A DNA stretch of 16,425 nt from an uncultured Romboutsia sp. (GTDB lineage Bacteria > Bacillota > Clostridia > Peptostreptococcales > Peptostreptococcaceae). A program made the position numbers and the translations under genes. The stretch covers positions 1-16,425 of the forward strand of contig CALESE010000181.1 of assembly GCA_937907205.1 (NCBI GenBank). Direction: 5' to 3'. Below the pieces are notes generated by a model that did no database searches, was not told the origin of the DNA, and saw only the letters and a list, made by a program, of their open reading frames with translations. Below, piece after piece: positions 5,359-13,386 of the stretch; the first letter of the stretch is position 1, and each line of letters opens with the position of its first letter.

Positions 5359-6690
5359 ATGAGATTATTAAAATTAACGTTGCTTATGGGATTGGTATTT
5401 TTTACCACTGGGTGTAATATTGAATCACGATCTCCAGAACAATTATTAAAAGAAAAACCAATATATAGTAAAGAAAAAGAAAGTTTGTATAAAGGCATCA
5501 ATCAAGTTATTTTAAATGCAACTTTAGAGCTTCCAAAGAACTCTAAAGATGTTGGACAAATAAATGAAGAATATCTAGATATAGATGGAACTAAAGAGGT
5601 TATAGCTTTTAGTAAAAAAGAAAATCAAAATAAAGGAACTAGTGAAGTTGGATTTACAATATTAAGCAAAAACAACAATGAAACTTACGATGCAAAAGGA
5701 AGTCAGTATATACATGGAGATTCTATAGAATATGCAAAATTTTGTGATTTAAATAATGATGATCACAAAGAAATAATATTTTTAAGTAAATTAGGTTATA
5801 CTTATGATCTTAATATTTATTCTTATAAAGATAATAAGATTTCTAAATTATATTCATTAGATTCTGCTATTGAAAACCTTGATGTTAAAATTAGTGTTTC
5901 AGATATAGATGATGATAAAAAAGAAGATATATTATTAATAACTTTTGATTCAGCTACTAAGAAAGCAAATATAAGTGTTTTAGATTTTGATAAGAAATTA
6001 AATCTTAAGGGTAATGTTGAGATAGATGATGTAAAAAATATAAATGATTTATATATAACTATAGGAAATGTTGCTCCTAAGAAGAAGGGAATAGTTTTAG
6101 ATATACCTACTATATATAATGAGTACAAAACACAAATTGTATTATTTGATAATGGAGAATTAAAAAAGGCTCTTAATGATTTTTATACAACGAAATCGTA
6201 TTATATACCATCTCAAGATTTTAACAATGATAAAGTAATAGAAATACCAATAGGTTATATAACGGGAAATAATTACAATAAAAATGAAGCTTCAAATGTT
6301 AGTTGGTATAGATGGAATGGCAAATTTGATGATGATTCTGAAATAGTATTTGTAAGTGAAATATATTATAATTATAAATATAATTTTAAATTTTTATTAC
6401 CAAACAATATAGCTAAAAAATTAGATGTTACTCAAGATATTGAAAATAAAGATACTTTATTTAAATTTTCATATTATGATGAATTAAAGAACTTAAAAGA
6501 TTTATTTAGTATAAGTGTAATAAGTAAAAAATCTATAGATGAAAGTAAAGTTATGACAACTTCAAATGGAATTATTTTAAATGAGAGTCTGGATAATACA
6601 TTTGTATTGTATATAAATGATATACAAGAAATGGAAAAATTAAAAATAACAGAAGAATCATTAAAAGAGTACTTTAGTTTAATATATTAA
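5359..6690 (+). CDS. lipoprotein with calcium-loop-like (VCBS/FG-GAP-type) repeats
   Basis: The 443-residue protein begins with a lipoprotein signal: MRLLKLTLLMGLVFFTTGC, with lipobox Cys19. It should therefore be anchored on the outer face of the membrane. The mature part has at least four acidic loops followed by a hydrophobic strand: DIDGTKEVI (74-82), DLNNDDHKEIIF (130-141), DIDDDKKEDILL (182-193) and DFNNDKVIEIPI (287-298). These resemble the calcium-binding turns of VCBS/FG-GAP beta-propeller repeats, so an extracellular propeller is likely (inference). SD GGTGGG (5348-5353) touches the stop of the HD gene, and 18 nt separate it from the response regulator gene. Linkage to a sensor kinase suggests it modulates or senses for that system. 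No homologue of known function is recognised. Confidence 0.85.
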   Translation: MRLLKLTLLMGLVFFTTGCNIESRSPEQLLKEKPIYSKEKESLYKGINQVILNATLELPKNSKDVGQINEEYLDIDGTKEVIAFSKKENQNKGTSEVGFTILSKNNNETYDAKGSQYIHGDSIEYAKFCDLNNDDHKEIIFLSKLGYTYDLNIYSYKDNKISKLYSLDSAIENLDVKISVSDIDDDKKEDILLITFDSATKKANISVLDFDKKLNLKGNVEIDDVKNINDLYITIGNVAPKKKGIVLDIPTIYNEYKTQIVLFDNGELKKALNDFYTTKSYYIPSQDFNNDKVIEIPIGYITGNNYNKNEASNVSWYRWNGKFDDDSEIVFVSEIYYNYKYNFKFLLPNNIAKKLDVTQDIENKDTLFKFSYYDELKNLKDLFSISVISKKSIDESKVMTTSNGIILNESLDNTFVLYINDIQEMEKLKITEESLKEYFSLIY

Positions 6691-6708
6691 GTTTTATGGA
6701 GGAGAAAA

Positions 6709-7407
6709 ATGAAAGAAAAAATATTAGTGATGGAAGATGAGATTGGAATAAGAAGTTTTGTAAGTATAAATTTAAAAAGAGAAGGATACGAAATTATAGA
6801 AGCTGGAACAGGACAAGAAGCTATACAAAAGATAAATGATAATAAAGATATATCTATAGCCTTATTAGATGTTATGCTACCAGATATGAGCGGAATAGAT
6901 GTATGTAAATATATAAGAGAAAACTTTAACCAAGTAGGTATAATAATGCTTACGGCTAAAGCACAAGAAGAAGATAAAATAGAAGGATTTATATCAGGTG
7001 CTGATGATTATATAGTTAAGCCATTTAGTATAAAAGAACTATTAGTCAGAGTATCTGCATTAATTAGAAGAGTTAAAAAAGATGAAAATATGTCAAAAAA
7101 TAATGAAATAGTATCAGCACCATTTGTACTTGATTTAGATAAAAGAAAATTATTTAAAGATGGTAAAGAAATTGAACTTACTCCAACTGAATTTTCTATA
7201 GTAAAATACTTAATGAATAATGCAAGACAATCATTAAGCAGAGATCAAATATTAAATGAAGTTTGGGGAACAAATTATTTATATGACTTTAAAATAGTAG
7301 ATGTTAATATAAGAAGAATAAGAAATAAAATAGAGGATGACCCATCAAAGCCTAAATACATACAAACAATATGGGGGTATGGATATTGTTTTAGAAAGGA
7401 AGAATAA
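6709..7407 (+). CDS. OmpR/PhoB-family response regulator
   Basis: This 232-residue transcription factor is activated by phosphorylation. The receiver domain (about residues 1-120) has the acidic pocket D10-E11, phospho-acceptor D54 (ALLDVMLPD), T82 (IIMLTAK) and K104 (YIVKPFS), so it looks fully functional. A winged-helix DNA-binding domain (about 130-230) includes LTPTEFSIVKYLM, the recognition-helix region VDVNIRRIRNKIEDD and the wing IQTIWGYGY. SD GGAGGAG (6698-6704) is strong. The gene is followed after 2 nt by the histidine kinase, its evident partner. Targets are unknown; autoregulation of this operon is plausible, but I see no obvious direct repeat upstream. Confidence 0.95.
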   Translation: MKEKILVMEDEIGIRSFVSINLKREGYEIIEAGTGQEAIQKINDNKDISIALLDVMLPDMSGIDVCKYIRENFNQVGIIMLTAKAQEEDKIEGFISGADDYIVKPFSIKELLVRVSALIRRVKKDENMSKNNEIVSAPFVLDLDKRKLFKDGKEIELTPTEFSIVKYLMNNARQSLSRDQILNEVWGTNYLYDFKIVDVNIRRIRNKIEDDPSKPKYIQTIWGYGYCFRKEE

Positions 7408-7409
7408 AA

Positions 7410-8843
7410 GTGCTACATTTTGAGGGGTTAAGAAAAAAAATAATAAAAAATTATTTTACAATAATAATGATAACAGTAACATTATTTGAAGGAATGTTTA
7501 TAGCATATATTCAAAACTATTATTATGATTATGTAAGGCAAATTTTAAAATACAAAGCTGAGAATACATATTCACAATACAATGATACAAATGCTATGGA
7601 TAGTAGTAGTTTTGAAACAAAAATAAATAATATAATAAAAAAAGAAAATTTAGGATATAGTAATAAATTTGCAATAACTATAATAGACAAAGATAAAAAT
7701 ATAATGCTAGATCGATATGGCTTTAGAACTAATGAAAAAGCAAACTTTGAAGATGTAGATAGAGCATTAAAAGATGCAAAAGAGTTGACTCCTTATGCTT
7801 ATAAAATCCAGGAAACGTCAGAACATGTTATGAGTATTTCAGTACCTATAAAAACAAATAATATTATTGAAGGGGTGGTAAGATACACTGTATCCCTTAC
7901 AGATATAGATAAAAATATATTTAAGATAGCTTTAGGACTTATAATATCTGGAATATGTATACTTTTAATAGTAATTTCATTAAGTCTTAGATTTGCAGAA
8001 ACATTAATAAGACCATTAATAGAACTTAAAGAATTTGCAAATGAACTAGCTCATGGTAATTATAAAATTAAACTTAAAAATAAGAAAATATCTGATGATG
8101 AAATAGGGGATTTAGCGCAAACATTTGAATATATGGCATCAGAGATAGATAAAAGTGAAAAATTAAAAGAAGAATTTATATCATCTATATCTCATGAACT
8201 TAGAACACCTCTTACTTCAATAAAAGGTTGGAGCGAAACTTTAGGATATGAAGGTATAGGTAAAGAAGAACTTGATTTGGGTCTTGGTATAATTCAAGAT
8301 GAAACAGAAAGACTTATAAAACTAGTAGAAGAATTACTGGATTTTTCTAGATTAGCATCAGATAGAATAAAACTTCAAATAGATATGGTTGATATTACAG
8401 CTTTATCAAAAGGTGTAGTTAATCAACTTAAAGTAAAATCAAAAGAAAAAAATATACAATTAGAAGTATTATTTAATACTGAAGTTATAGAAAATATACA
8501 AGGTGATAAAAATAGACTAAGGCAAGTTCTTATAAATTTAGTTCAAAATTCAATTAAATTCACTGAATATGGAGGAAATATAAAAATAGTAGTTTCTCAA
8601 GACGAAGAGTTTACAACTATTATGGTTGTTGATAATGGATTAGGGATAGAAAAGGAGAATTTAGATAAAGTATTAGATAAATTTTTCCAAGAAGATTACA
8701 ATAAAGCAGGTAGTGGTCTTGGTCTTGCTATAAGTAATGAAATAGTAAAACTACATGGTGGAAGTATGAGTATTGATAGTGAAAAAGGTGTTGGAACATC
8801 AATAACTGTAAAAATAAAAAATAAATTAATAGAATCTATTTAA
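7410..8843 (+). CDS. membrane sensor histidine kinase (HAMP, HisKA, HATPase)
   Basis: This 477-residue kinase has a first membrane segment at about residues 15-36 and an extracytoplasmic sensor region at about 37-168 (probably PAS/Cache-like by length and the strand pattern FAITIIDKDKNIM). A second membrane segment covers about 172-194, followed by a HAMP linker (RPLIELKEFANELAHGNY). The dimerisation helix carries the phospho-accepting His262 in SSISHELRTPLTS. The ATPase domain has an N box (LINLVQNSIKFT, N380), a DNGLGI box (D408), an F-box-like DKFFQED and GSGLGLA (434-440). The start is GTG 7410, 2 nt after the regulator stop, with a GGA-rich SD (about 7397-7402) inside the regulator's end. 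It phosphorylates the upstream regulator by inference from pairing. The signal is unknown; the adjacent lipoprotein may take part. Confidence 0.94.
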   Translation: MLHFEGLRKKIIKNYFTIIMITVTLFEGMFIAYIQNYYYDYVRQILKYKAENTYSQYNDTNAMDSSSFETKINNIIKKENLGYSNKFAITIIDKDKNIMLDRYGFRTNEKANFEDVDRALKDAKELTPYAYKIQETSEHVMSISVPIKTNNIIEGVVRYTVSLTDIDKNIFKIALGLIISGICILLIVISLSLRFAETLIRPLIELKEFANELAHGNYKIKLKNKKISDDEIGDLAQTFEYMASEIDKSEKLKEEFISSISHELRTPLTSIKGWSETLGYEGIGKEELDLGLGIIQDETERLIKLVEELLDFSRLASDRIKLQIDMVDITALSKGVVNQLKVKSKEKNIQLEVLFNTEVIENIQGDKNRLRQVLINLVQNSIKFTEYGGNIKIVVSQDEEFTTIMVVDNGLGIEKENLDKVLDKFFQEDYNKAGSGLGLAISNEIVKLHGGSMSIDSEKGVGTSITVKIKNKLIESI

Positions 8844-8872
8844 AATATTCTATTTTATGAAAAGAGGAAGTA

Positions 8873-9610
8873 ATGAGAAATATAAAAATGACAATAAAAT
8901 ATGATGGTTCAAGGTATAAAGGGTTTCAAAGATTAAAAGATAATGATATGACAATCCAAGGAAAAATTGAATCAGTATTAAGTAAAATGACTGAAGAAGA
9001 TATAGAAATAATAGGATCTGGAAGAACTGATATGGGAGTTCATGCATATGGACAAATTGCAAATTTTAAAACAAATTGTGATATGTCTATAAAGAAAATG
9101 AAAAACTATTTATATGAATATTTACCAGAAGATATAGTTGTAACATTATTAGAAGAAGTTGACGAGAGATTTCATAGTAGATATAATGCAAAATCTAAAA
9201 TATATTTATATAAAATATTCAATAATGAAGTACATGACCCATTTTTAAGAAAGTACACTACTCATATACCAAAAAAACTAGATTTAGATTTAATGAAAGA
9301 AGGTAGTAAGTATTTACTTGGAGAACATGACTTTACGAGTTTTGCATCTTCTAAATCTAAAAAGAAATCCAATATAAGAACTATAACATCTATATCTATA
9401 CAAGAAAGTAATGGATTAATTGATATATATATTGAAGGTAATGGATTTTTATACAATATGGTTAGGATTATAGTTGGGTCATTAATAGATGTTGGATTAA
9501 ATAAAAAATCTCCAGAAGATATAAAAGATATGTTACAAGCAAAAGATAGAACAGTAGCTTCAGACACTGCACCAAGTAAAGGATTATATTTATATAAGGT
9601 AAAATATTAA
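8873..9610 (+). CDS. truA: tRNA pseudouridine(38-40) synthase TruA
   Basis: TruA converts uridines 38-40 in the anticodon stem-loop of many tRNAs to pseudouridine. The protein has 245 residues, the normal size. The catalytic aspartate is D53 in GSGRTDMGVHAYGQ. Other family landmarks are IKYDGSRYKGFQ near the N-terminus, RFHSRYNAKSKIYLYKI, GEHDFTSFAS and the C-terminal GNGFLYNMVRIIVGSLIDVG. SD AGAGGAAG (8863-8870) precedes the ATG. It follows the kinase by 29 nt with no hairpin between, so it probably shares the transcript, although its housekeeping role is unrelated to signalling. The terminator stem begins inside its stop codon. Confidence 0.97.
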   Translation: MRNIKMTIKYDGSRYKGFQRLKDNDMTIQGKIESVLSKMTEEDIEIIGSGRTDMGVHAYGQIANFKTNCDMSIKKMKNYLYEYLPEDIVVTLLEEVDERFHSRYNAKSKIYLYKIFNNEVHDPFLRKYTTHIPKKLDLDLMKEGSKYLLGEHDFTSFASSKSKKKSNIRTITSISIQESNGLIDIYIEGNGFLYNMVRIIVGSLIDVGLNKKSPEDIKDMLQAKDRTVASDTAPSKGLYLYKVKY

Positions 9611-9637
9611 AAATAGTAGCTAAAAGCTACTATTTTT
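9609..9637. terminator. bidirectional intrinsic terminator between truA and the DUF4363 gene
   Basis: A 13-bp perfect stem, AAAAATAGTAGCT (9609-9621) with AGCTACTATTTTT (9625-9637), has a 3-nt loop. A-runs on one arm and T-runs on the other make it functional from both sides. It ends the HD-to-truA operon and can also end the minus-strand YetF/DUF4363 transcript. Confidence 0.88.
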
Positions 9638-9700
9638 AATATAATAAGAAATTATAATTTATAATTCTAACTGCTAAACTTTAGCAATGGATTTAGTTGT

Positions 9701-9758
9701 TGGTGATATGAAGTAGTTTTTTTACGCAGTATTTAAAGTGAAGCGAATTTTTTATAAA
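9701..9758. repeat. short imperfect direct repeat in the intergenic DNA
   Basis: TGAAGTAGTTTTTTTACG (9709-9726) is followed after 12 nt by TGAAGCGAATTTTTTATA (9739-9756), matching at 13 of 18 positions. It sits just beyond the end of the minus-strand DUF4363 gene and slightly overlaps its last codons. It could be a fragment of a dispersed non-coding repeat, or chance in T-rich DNA. Confidence 0.3.
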
Positions 9759-10132
9759 ATATGTTGCATATCATAGGTTTCATTTTCTAAAATATTTTCT
9801 AAAGTTATTTTTATTATCTCAATATTTTCTAAGGACTTTGATTTATCTTTTATATTTATACATTTATCTAGTATATTAATATGTAATGAGATTTCATCAA
9901 AAGATTCGTGATTTAATAGTTTATACCAGATATCTTTTTTCTCAAACCATGAATTTTTTAACTTTGTAATTTGAATTTTAGCGTCATGCCAATTATCATT
10001 TTCAATATTATTTTCAATAACTATAATTTTATCTTTATATAAGTATGTAAAGTCACTAATACCTTTATTAACATAAACACCAAATAATATAAAAATAATC
10101 GTCCAAATTAGAACACAAATAAATGATTTCAA
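9752..10132 (-). CDS. DUF4363 family protein, single membrane anchor
   Basis: This 126-residue protein has one N-terminal hydrophobic helix (about residues 3-20, FICVLIWTIIFILFGVYV) and a helical, charged remainder that probably lies outside the membrane. The pattern ENNIENDNWHDAKIQITKLKNSW...W resembles DUF4363, a clostridial family of unknown function often encoded next to YetF proteins, as here. The start is TTG 10132: GAGGTGA (10145-10139) lies 6 nt upstream and no in-frame ATG is near. It follows the yetF-like gene by 23 nt on the same strand, so the two form an operon. The biochemical role is unknown; a membrane-associated partner of the YetF protein is inference. Confidence 0.82.
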   Translation of the reverse strand: MKSFICVLIWTIIFILFGVYVNKGISDFTYLYKDKIIVIENNIENDNWHDAKIQITKLKNSWFEKKDIWYKLLNHESFDEISLHINILDKCINIKDKSKSLENIEIIKITLENILENETYDMQHIL

Positions 10133-10155
10133 TTATAGTCACCTCAATTTAAATT

Positions 10156-10806
10156 TTATTTTTTTTGAATAAAAATTTTATCATCTTCATCTAATATACA
10201 AACTAAAACATCTTTATAATTACTTATATGATAAGAACTTAATAGATTTAAAATCCATTTTTTATCTTTTTTTATACTTTTTAAACTATCATTTATTATT
10301 TTACCATCTATAATTAAAGGAATTGGAAGATGTTTAAAATCTTTAAATTGGTTATCTTCATAAGATGTAGATGGAACAACACTTAAATTTCCATCTTTCT
10401 CAAGTATTGCATATTGAACATCCTTAATATTAAAATAACCTTGAATTCTTAACTGTTCAAATATTTCATCTATACTAATTCTTTCTTTTTTTAATTCTTT
10501 ATAGTCTATTTTCCCTTTATTAATTAAAATTGAAGGTTTTCCAGATAATAGAGCACTTACTTTTCTACTTTTTAATGTAAAATAAGATATAAATGCTTGC
10601 ATTAAAACCAGAGCAGTTATAGAAGCTATTCCATATAATAAAGGAATATTATTATTTTCCATAGGGATAGAAGCTACTTCTGCTAGTAAAAATGTTATAA
10701 CTAAGTCAAAAGAATTCATTTCTGCAATTTCACCTTTTCCCATAATTCTAAGAGAGATTAATAATGCAATATATAAGATTATACTTCTTATAAAAACTGT
10801 AATCAT
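10156..10806 (-). CDS. YetF/DUF421 family membrane protein
   Basis: This 216-residue protein has three predicted N-terminal membrane helices (about residues 2-20, 34-48 and 56-77). The family signature is RIMGKGEIAEMNSFDLVITFLLAEVAS. A soluble domain follows with KPSILINKGKIDYKELKKERISIDEIFEQLRIQGYFNIKDVQYAILEKDGNLSV, typical of DUF421. In Bacillus, relatives YetF and YdfS are linked to spore germination or membrane processes; the precise function is not established. The usual RxMGKR motif has Gly instead of Arg after Lys (MGKGE). ATG 10806 is preceded on the minus strand by AAGGGGAA. It is divergent from miaB and leads a two-gene operon with the DUF4363 gene. Confidence 0.92.
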   Translation of the reverse strand: MITVFIRSIILYIALLISLRIMGKGEIAEMNSFDLVITFLLAEVASIPMENNNIPLLYGIASITALVLMQAFISYFTLKSRKVSALLSGKPSILINKGKIDYKELKKERISIDEIFEQLRIQGYFNIKDVQYAILEKDGNLSVVPSTSYEDNQFKDFKHLPIPLIIDGKIINDSLKSIKKDKKWILNLLSSYHISNYKDVLVCILDEDDKIFIQKK

Positions 10807-10887
10807 ATTAAATTTCCCCTTTAAAAGTTATAATAATTTATTATTACCAATATATAAATATTGATGCTTAAAACTTGTTAGAATAGC

Positions 10888-10916
10888 TTTTAAATAGGGT
10901 ATAAATTTGGTATAAT
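10888..10916 (+). promoter_or_regulatory. candidate promoter of miaB (extended -10)
   Basis: TATAAT at 10911-10916 is preceded by TGG, giving an extended -10 (TGnTATAAT). The -35 region is poor (TTTTAA at 10888-10893, spacer 17). Start of transcription near 10923 would give a leader of about 110 nt before miaB. Confidence 0.55.
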
Positions 10917-10945
10917 AGTTAAATAAAATTTAAAATATGAGTATG

Positions 10946-10975
10946 TATAAACACTGAAAATAACAATTGTTTATA
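10946..10975 (+). promoter_or_regulatory. inverted repeat in the miaB leader
   Basis: TATAAACA (10946-10953) and TGTTTATA (10968-10975) form a perfect 8-bp inverted repeat with a 14-nt centre. It lies just downstream of the miaB -10, where it could be an operator or a leader hairpin. No known riboswitch motif is visible around it. Confidence 0.3.
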
Positions 10976-11032
10976 AATAAAGCTAAATTTTCATATATAA
11001 ATTACAATAGTTAAACTAAGGAGGATATTACT

Positions 11033-12469
11033 ATGGGAAAAAGAAAGCAAGTACATGTTCCTATGGAGAAAATTCAAGAACAAGATAGGTTTATAGAAGC
11101 AATAGCTGAAAAAAATAATAGATTCTTTGCTATACATCAAACTAAACCAAAATATATGATACAAACTTTTGGTTGCCAAATGAATGAACATGATTCAGAA
11201 AAGTTATGTGCTATGTTAGATGATATGGGTTATGTTAAAGGTATGATGGTAGAAGAATGTGATTTAATAATATATAATACATGTGCAATTAGAGAAAATG
11301 CAGAACTTAAGGTATTTGGAAACCTTGGACATTTAAAATTTGCAAAAAGAAAAAATCCAGACCTGAAAATAGCTGTATGTGGATGTATGACTCAGCAGTC
11401 TCATGTTGTTGAAGAAATAAAATCTAAATATAATCATGTTGATTTAGTATTTGGGACACATAACTTATATAAATTCCCAGAATTATTAGTAACATCTATG
11501 GATAGTTCGAAAATATTAGTAGATGTTTGGGATGTAGATGGAGAAGTTGTAGAAGGTCTTAGAAGTAGTAGAAAATTTGAACTTAAGGCATTTGTAAATA
11601 TAATGTATGGATGTAATAACTTCTGTACTTATTGTATAGTTCCATATACAAGAGGTAGAGAAAGAAGTAGAAATCCTGAAGATATTATAAAAGAAATAGA
11701 AGAATTAGTTGCAAATGGAACAAAAGAGATAACATTACTTGGACAAAATGTTGATTCATATGGAAAAACATTAGATAATCCTGTAACATTTGCAGAGCTT
11801 TTAAGAATGACTAATGAAATAGAAGGTCTTGAAAGAATTAGATTTATGACTTCTCATCCTAAAGATATATCTGATGAAGTTATATATGCAATGAGAGATT
11901 GTGATAAAGTATGTGAATTCTTACATTTACCAGTTCAATGTGGAAGTACAAAGCTACTTAAAAAAATGAATAGACATTATTCTAAAGAGCATTATTTAGA
12001 AATAATAGAAAAGGCTAAAAAGGAAATCCCTGATATTGCATTCTCAACAGATTTAATGATAGGATTCCCAGGTGAAACAGAAGAAGATTTATTAGATACA
12101 ATAGATGTTGTTGAAAAAGTAAGATATGATTCAGCATTTACATTTATATACTCTAAAAGAAAAGGTACACCAGCAGCTGAAATGGAAGACCAAATAGAAG
12201 ATGATGTAAAACATGAAAGATTTAATAGAGTATTAGATAAAGTAAATGAAATAGTTAAAGAAATAAATGATGGCTACAAAGATAAAGTAGTAGAAGTTTT
12301 AGTTGAAGGTAAGAGTAAAACAGATGAGAATGTTTTAAGCGGAAGAACTAGACAAAATAAATTAGTAAACTTTACTGGAGGAAGTGAAGATTTAACTGGA
12401 AAGTTAGTAAAAGTAAAGATAGTTGATCCTAAATCGTTCTCATTAAATGGAATTTTAATAGAAGAATAA
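11033..12469 (+). CDS. miaB: tRNA-2-methylthio-N6-dimethylallyladenosine synthase MiaB
   Basis: MiaB is a radical-SAM methylthiotransferase that adds the 2-methylthio group to i6A37 of tRNAs reading UNN codons. The protein has 478 residues with the three expected parts. The N-terminal domain holds Cys48 (QTFGCQMN), Cys84 (YNTCAIRENA) and Cys118 (CGCMTQQ) for the auxiliary cluster. The radical-SAM core has C194-x3-C198-x2-C201 (YGCNNFCTYCIVPYTRGRERSR). A C-terminal TRAM domain (about 405-475) follows. The 40-residue N-terminal extension before the first Cys is common in clostridial MiaB. SD AAGGAGG (11018-11024) supports ATG 11033. It appears monocistronic, ending at a strong terminator; mutL/mutS, frequent neighbours in relatives, are not adjacent here. 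Confidence 0.97.
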   Translation: MGKRKQVHVPMEKIQEQDRFIEAIAEKNNRFFAIHQTKPKYMIQTFGCQMNEHDSEKLCAMLDDMGYVKGMMVEECDLIIYNTCAIRENAELKVFGNLGHLKFAKRKNPDLKIAVCGCMTQQSHVVEEIKSKYNHVDLVFGTHNLYKFPELLVTSMDSSKILVDVWDVDGEVVEGLRSSRKFELKAFVNIMYGCNNFCTYCIVPYTRGRERSRNPEDIIKEIEELVANGTKEITLLGQNVDSYGKTLDNPVTFAELLRMTNEIEGLERIRFMTSHPKDISDEVIYAMRDCDKVCEFLHLPVQCGSTKLLKKMNRHYSKEHYLEIIEKAKKEIPDIAFSTDLMIGFPGETEEDLLDTIDVVEKVRYDSAFTFIYSKRKGTPAAEMEDQIEDDVKHERFNRVLDKVNEIVKEINDGYKDKVVEVLVEGKSKTDENVLSGRTRQNKLVNFTGGSEDLTGKLVKVKIVDPKSFSLNGILIEE

Positions 12470-12487
12470 TTACAAAAGGTATAGTAT

Positions 12488-12531
12488 AAAATCCCTAAGA
12501 TGTAAAAATCTTAGGGATTTTATATTTTTTT
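12488..12531. terminator. bidirectional intrinsic terminator between miaB and the Nudix gene
   Basis: A 14-bp perfect stem, AAAATCCCTAAGAT (12488-12501) with ATCTTAGGGATTTT (12508-12521), has a 6-nt loop. A T-run follows at 12525-12531 on the plus strand. The arms also provide a short T-run on the minus strand, so it can stop both converging transcripts. Confidence 0.92.
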
Positions 12532-12578
12532 ATGCTCTAAATCAATAGATTATTAATTGAGGGATAATAATTAATAAA

Positions 12579-13190
12579 TTATTCTGTTAATATGTCTAAA
12601 AAGTTTTCAAGTATTTTAGCCGTAATCCCCCATATTATATAATCATTATATTTATAAAATAATACATCATAATTTCCTTTTGCAAACTTATAGTTTGTTT
12701 GATTAGGGATTATTTCATATGGAAAGTCATTACTAGGTATTATAGATACTTCGTTAGTATAAGTTATAGGTTTATTTTTTAAAAGATAAGTTATTGGAAC
12801 TAAAAACACATGATCAACTTCATCTTTATTAATATTTAAATTATCTATACTTTTTAGGATGCCTAAAAAAGGATGAATTATCATATTTGAAGGAGTTATA
12901 AGTAAATCTAACTCACTTATAATTTCAATATTATCAATAGTAACTCCTAACTCTTCGCAAGTTTCTCTAACACAAGTATAAATTGGTTTTTCATTATACT
13001 CAATTTTTCCACCAGGAAAGCATATTTCATTTGGTTGAGTTTTTAGTGTTGAAGATCTAACTTGAAACAATATAAAATATGAATCATCTTTTTTTATTAT
13101 TGGTATTAGTACAGATGCTTTTTTCATGTCTTTAGATCCGTTTATATATGGTTTATAATTTTTAAATTTAATTTTTATGTCATTAATCAT
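12579..13190 (-). CDS. Nudix hydrolase, CoA pyrophosphatase-like (NudL/YeaB type)
   Basis: This 203-residue Nudix enzyme probably cleaves CoA or acyl-CoA to phosphopantetheine and 3',5'-ADP. The Nudix box is complete, G61-x5-E67-x7-R75-E76-x-x-E79-E80-x-G82, within FPGGKIEYNEKPIYTCVRETCEELGV. The preceding FQVRSSTLKTQPNEICFPGG matches the extra signature (RS..L..Q.GE..FPGG) that marks the CoA-specific NudL subfamily. Length and the C-terminal IWGITAKILENFL also fit. SD AGGAGGAC lies directly before ATG 13190 on the minus strand. It is a single-gene unit that converges on miaB. Substrate specificity is from subfamily signature only. Confidence 0.9.
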   Translation of the reverse strand: MINDIKIKFKNYKPYINGSKDMKKASVLIPIIKKDDSYFILFQVRSSTLKTQPNEICFPGGKIEYNEKPIYTCVRETCEELGVTIDNIEIISELDLLITPSNMIIHPFLGILKSIDNLNINKDEVDHVFLVPITYLLKNKPITYTNEVSIIPSNDFPYEIIPNQTNYKFAKGNYDVLFYKYNDYIIWGITAKILENFLDILTE

Positions 13191-13249
13191 ATATGTCCTC
13201 CTATTTAAATTAAATATTTATATGATTATTATAAAGATAAATTAATATA

Positions 13250-13278
13250 AATATAATTATTATTTATAAATTAGACAA
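13250..13278 (-). promoter_or_regulatory. candidate promoter of the Nudix gene
   Basis: Read on the minus strand, TTGTCT (13278-13273) and TATATT (13255-13250) are separated by 17 nt. This would start transcription about 50 nt before the Nudix ATG. The flanks are extremely AT-rich, so chance matches are common. Confidence 0.45.
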
Positions 13279-13340
13279 AAAATTATAAATGCTTTAAAAT
13301 TTTTTATAAATATAAAATTATATAACAAAGAATAAATTAA

Positions 13341-13369
13341 TTGTTAATATATGATATATATAGTATAAT
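13341..13369 (+). promoter_or_regulatory. promoter of the thiamine transport operon
   Basis: TTGTTA (13341-13346) and a perfect TATAAT (13364-13369) lie 17 nt apart. Transcription would begin near 13376, about 12 nt before the riboswitch, which fits a riboswitch-controlled leader. Confidence 0.75.
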
Positions 13370-13386
13370 TAAGTTGAAAATAAATA

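Noticed and set aside
5823..6128. Minus-strand open frame of 101 codons inside the lipoprotein gene
   Set aside because: It is antisense to a well-supported gene, has no SD, and its composition is the mirror of the sense codons.
9262..9567. Minus-strand open frame of 101 codons inside truA
   Set aside because: It is antisense to conserved TruA sequence and has no start signal or recognisable domain.
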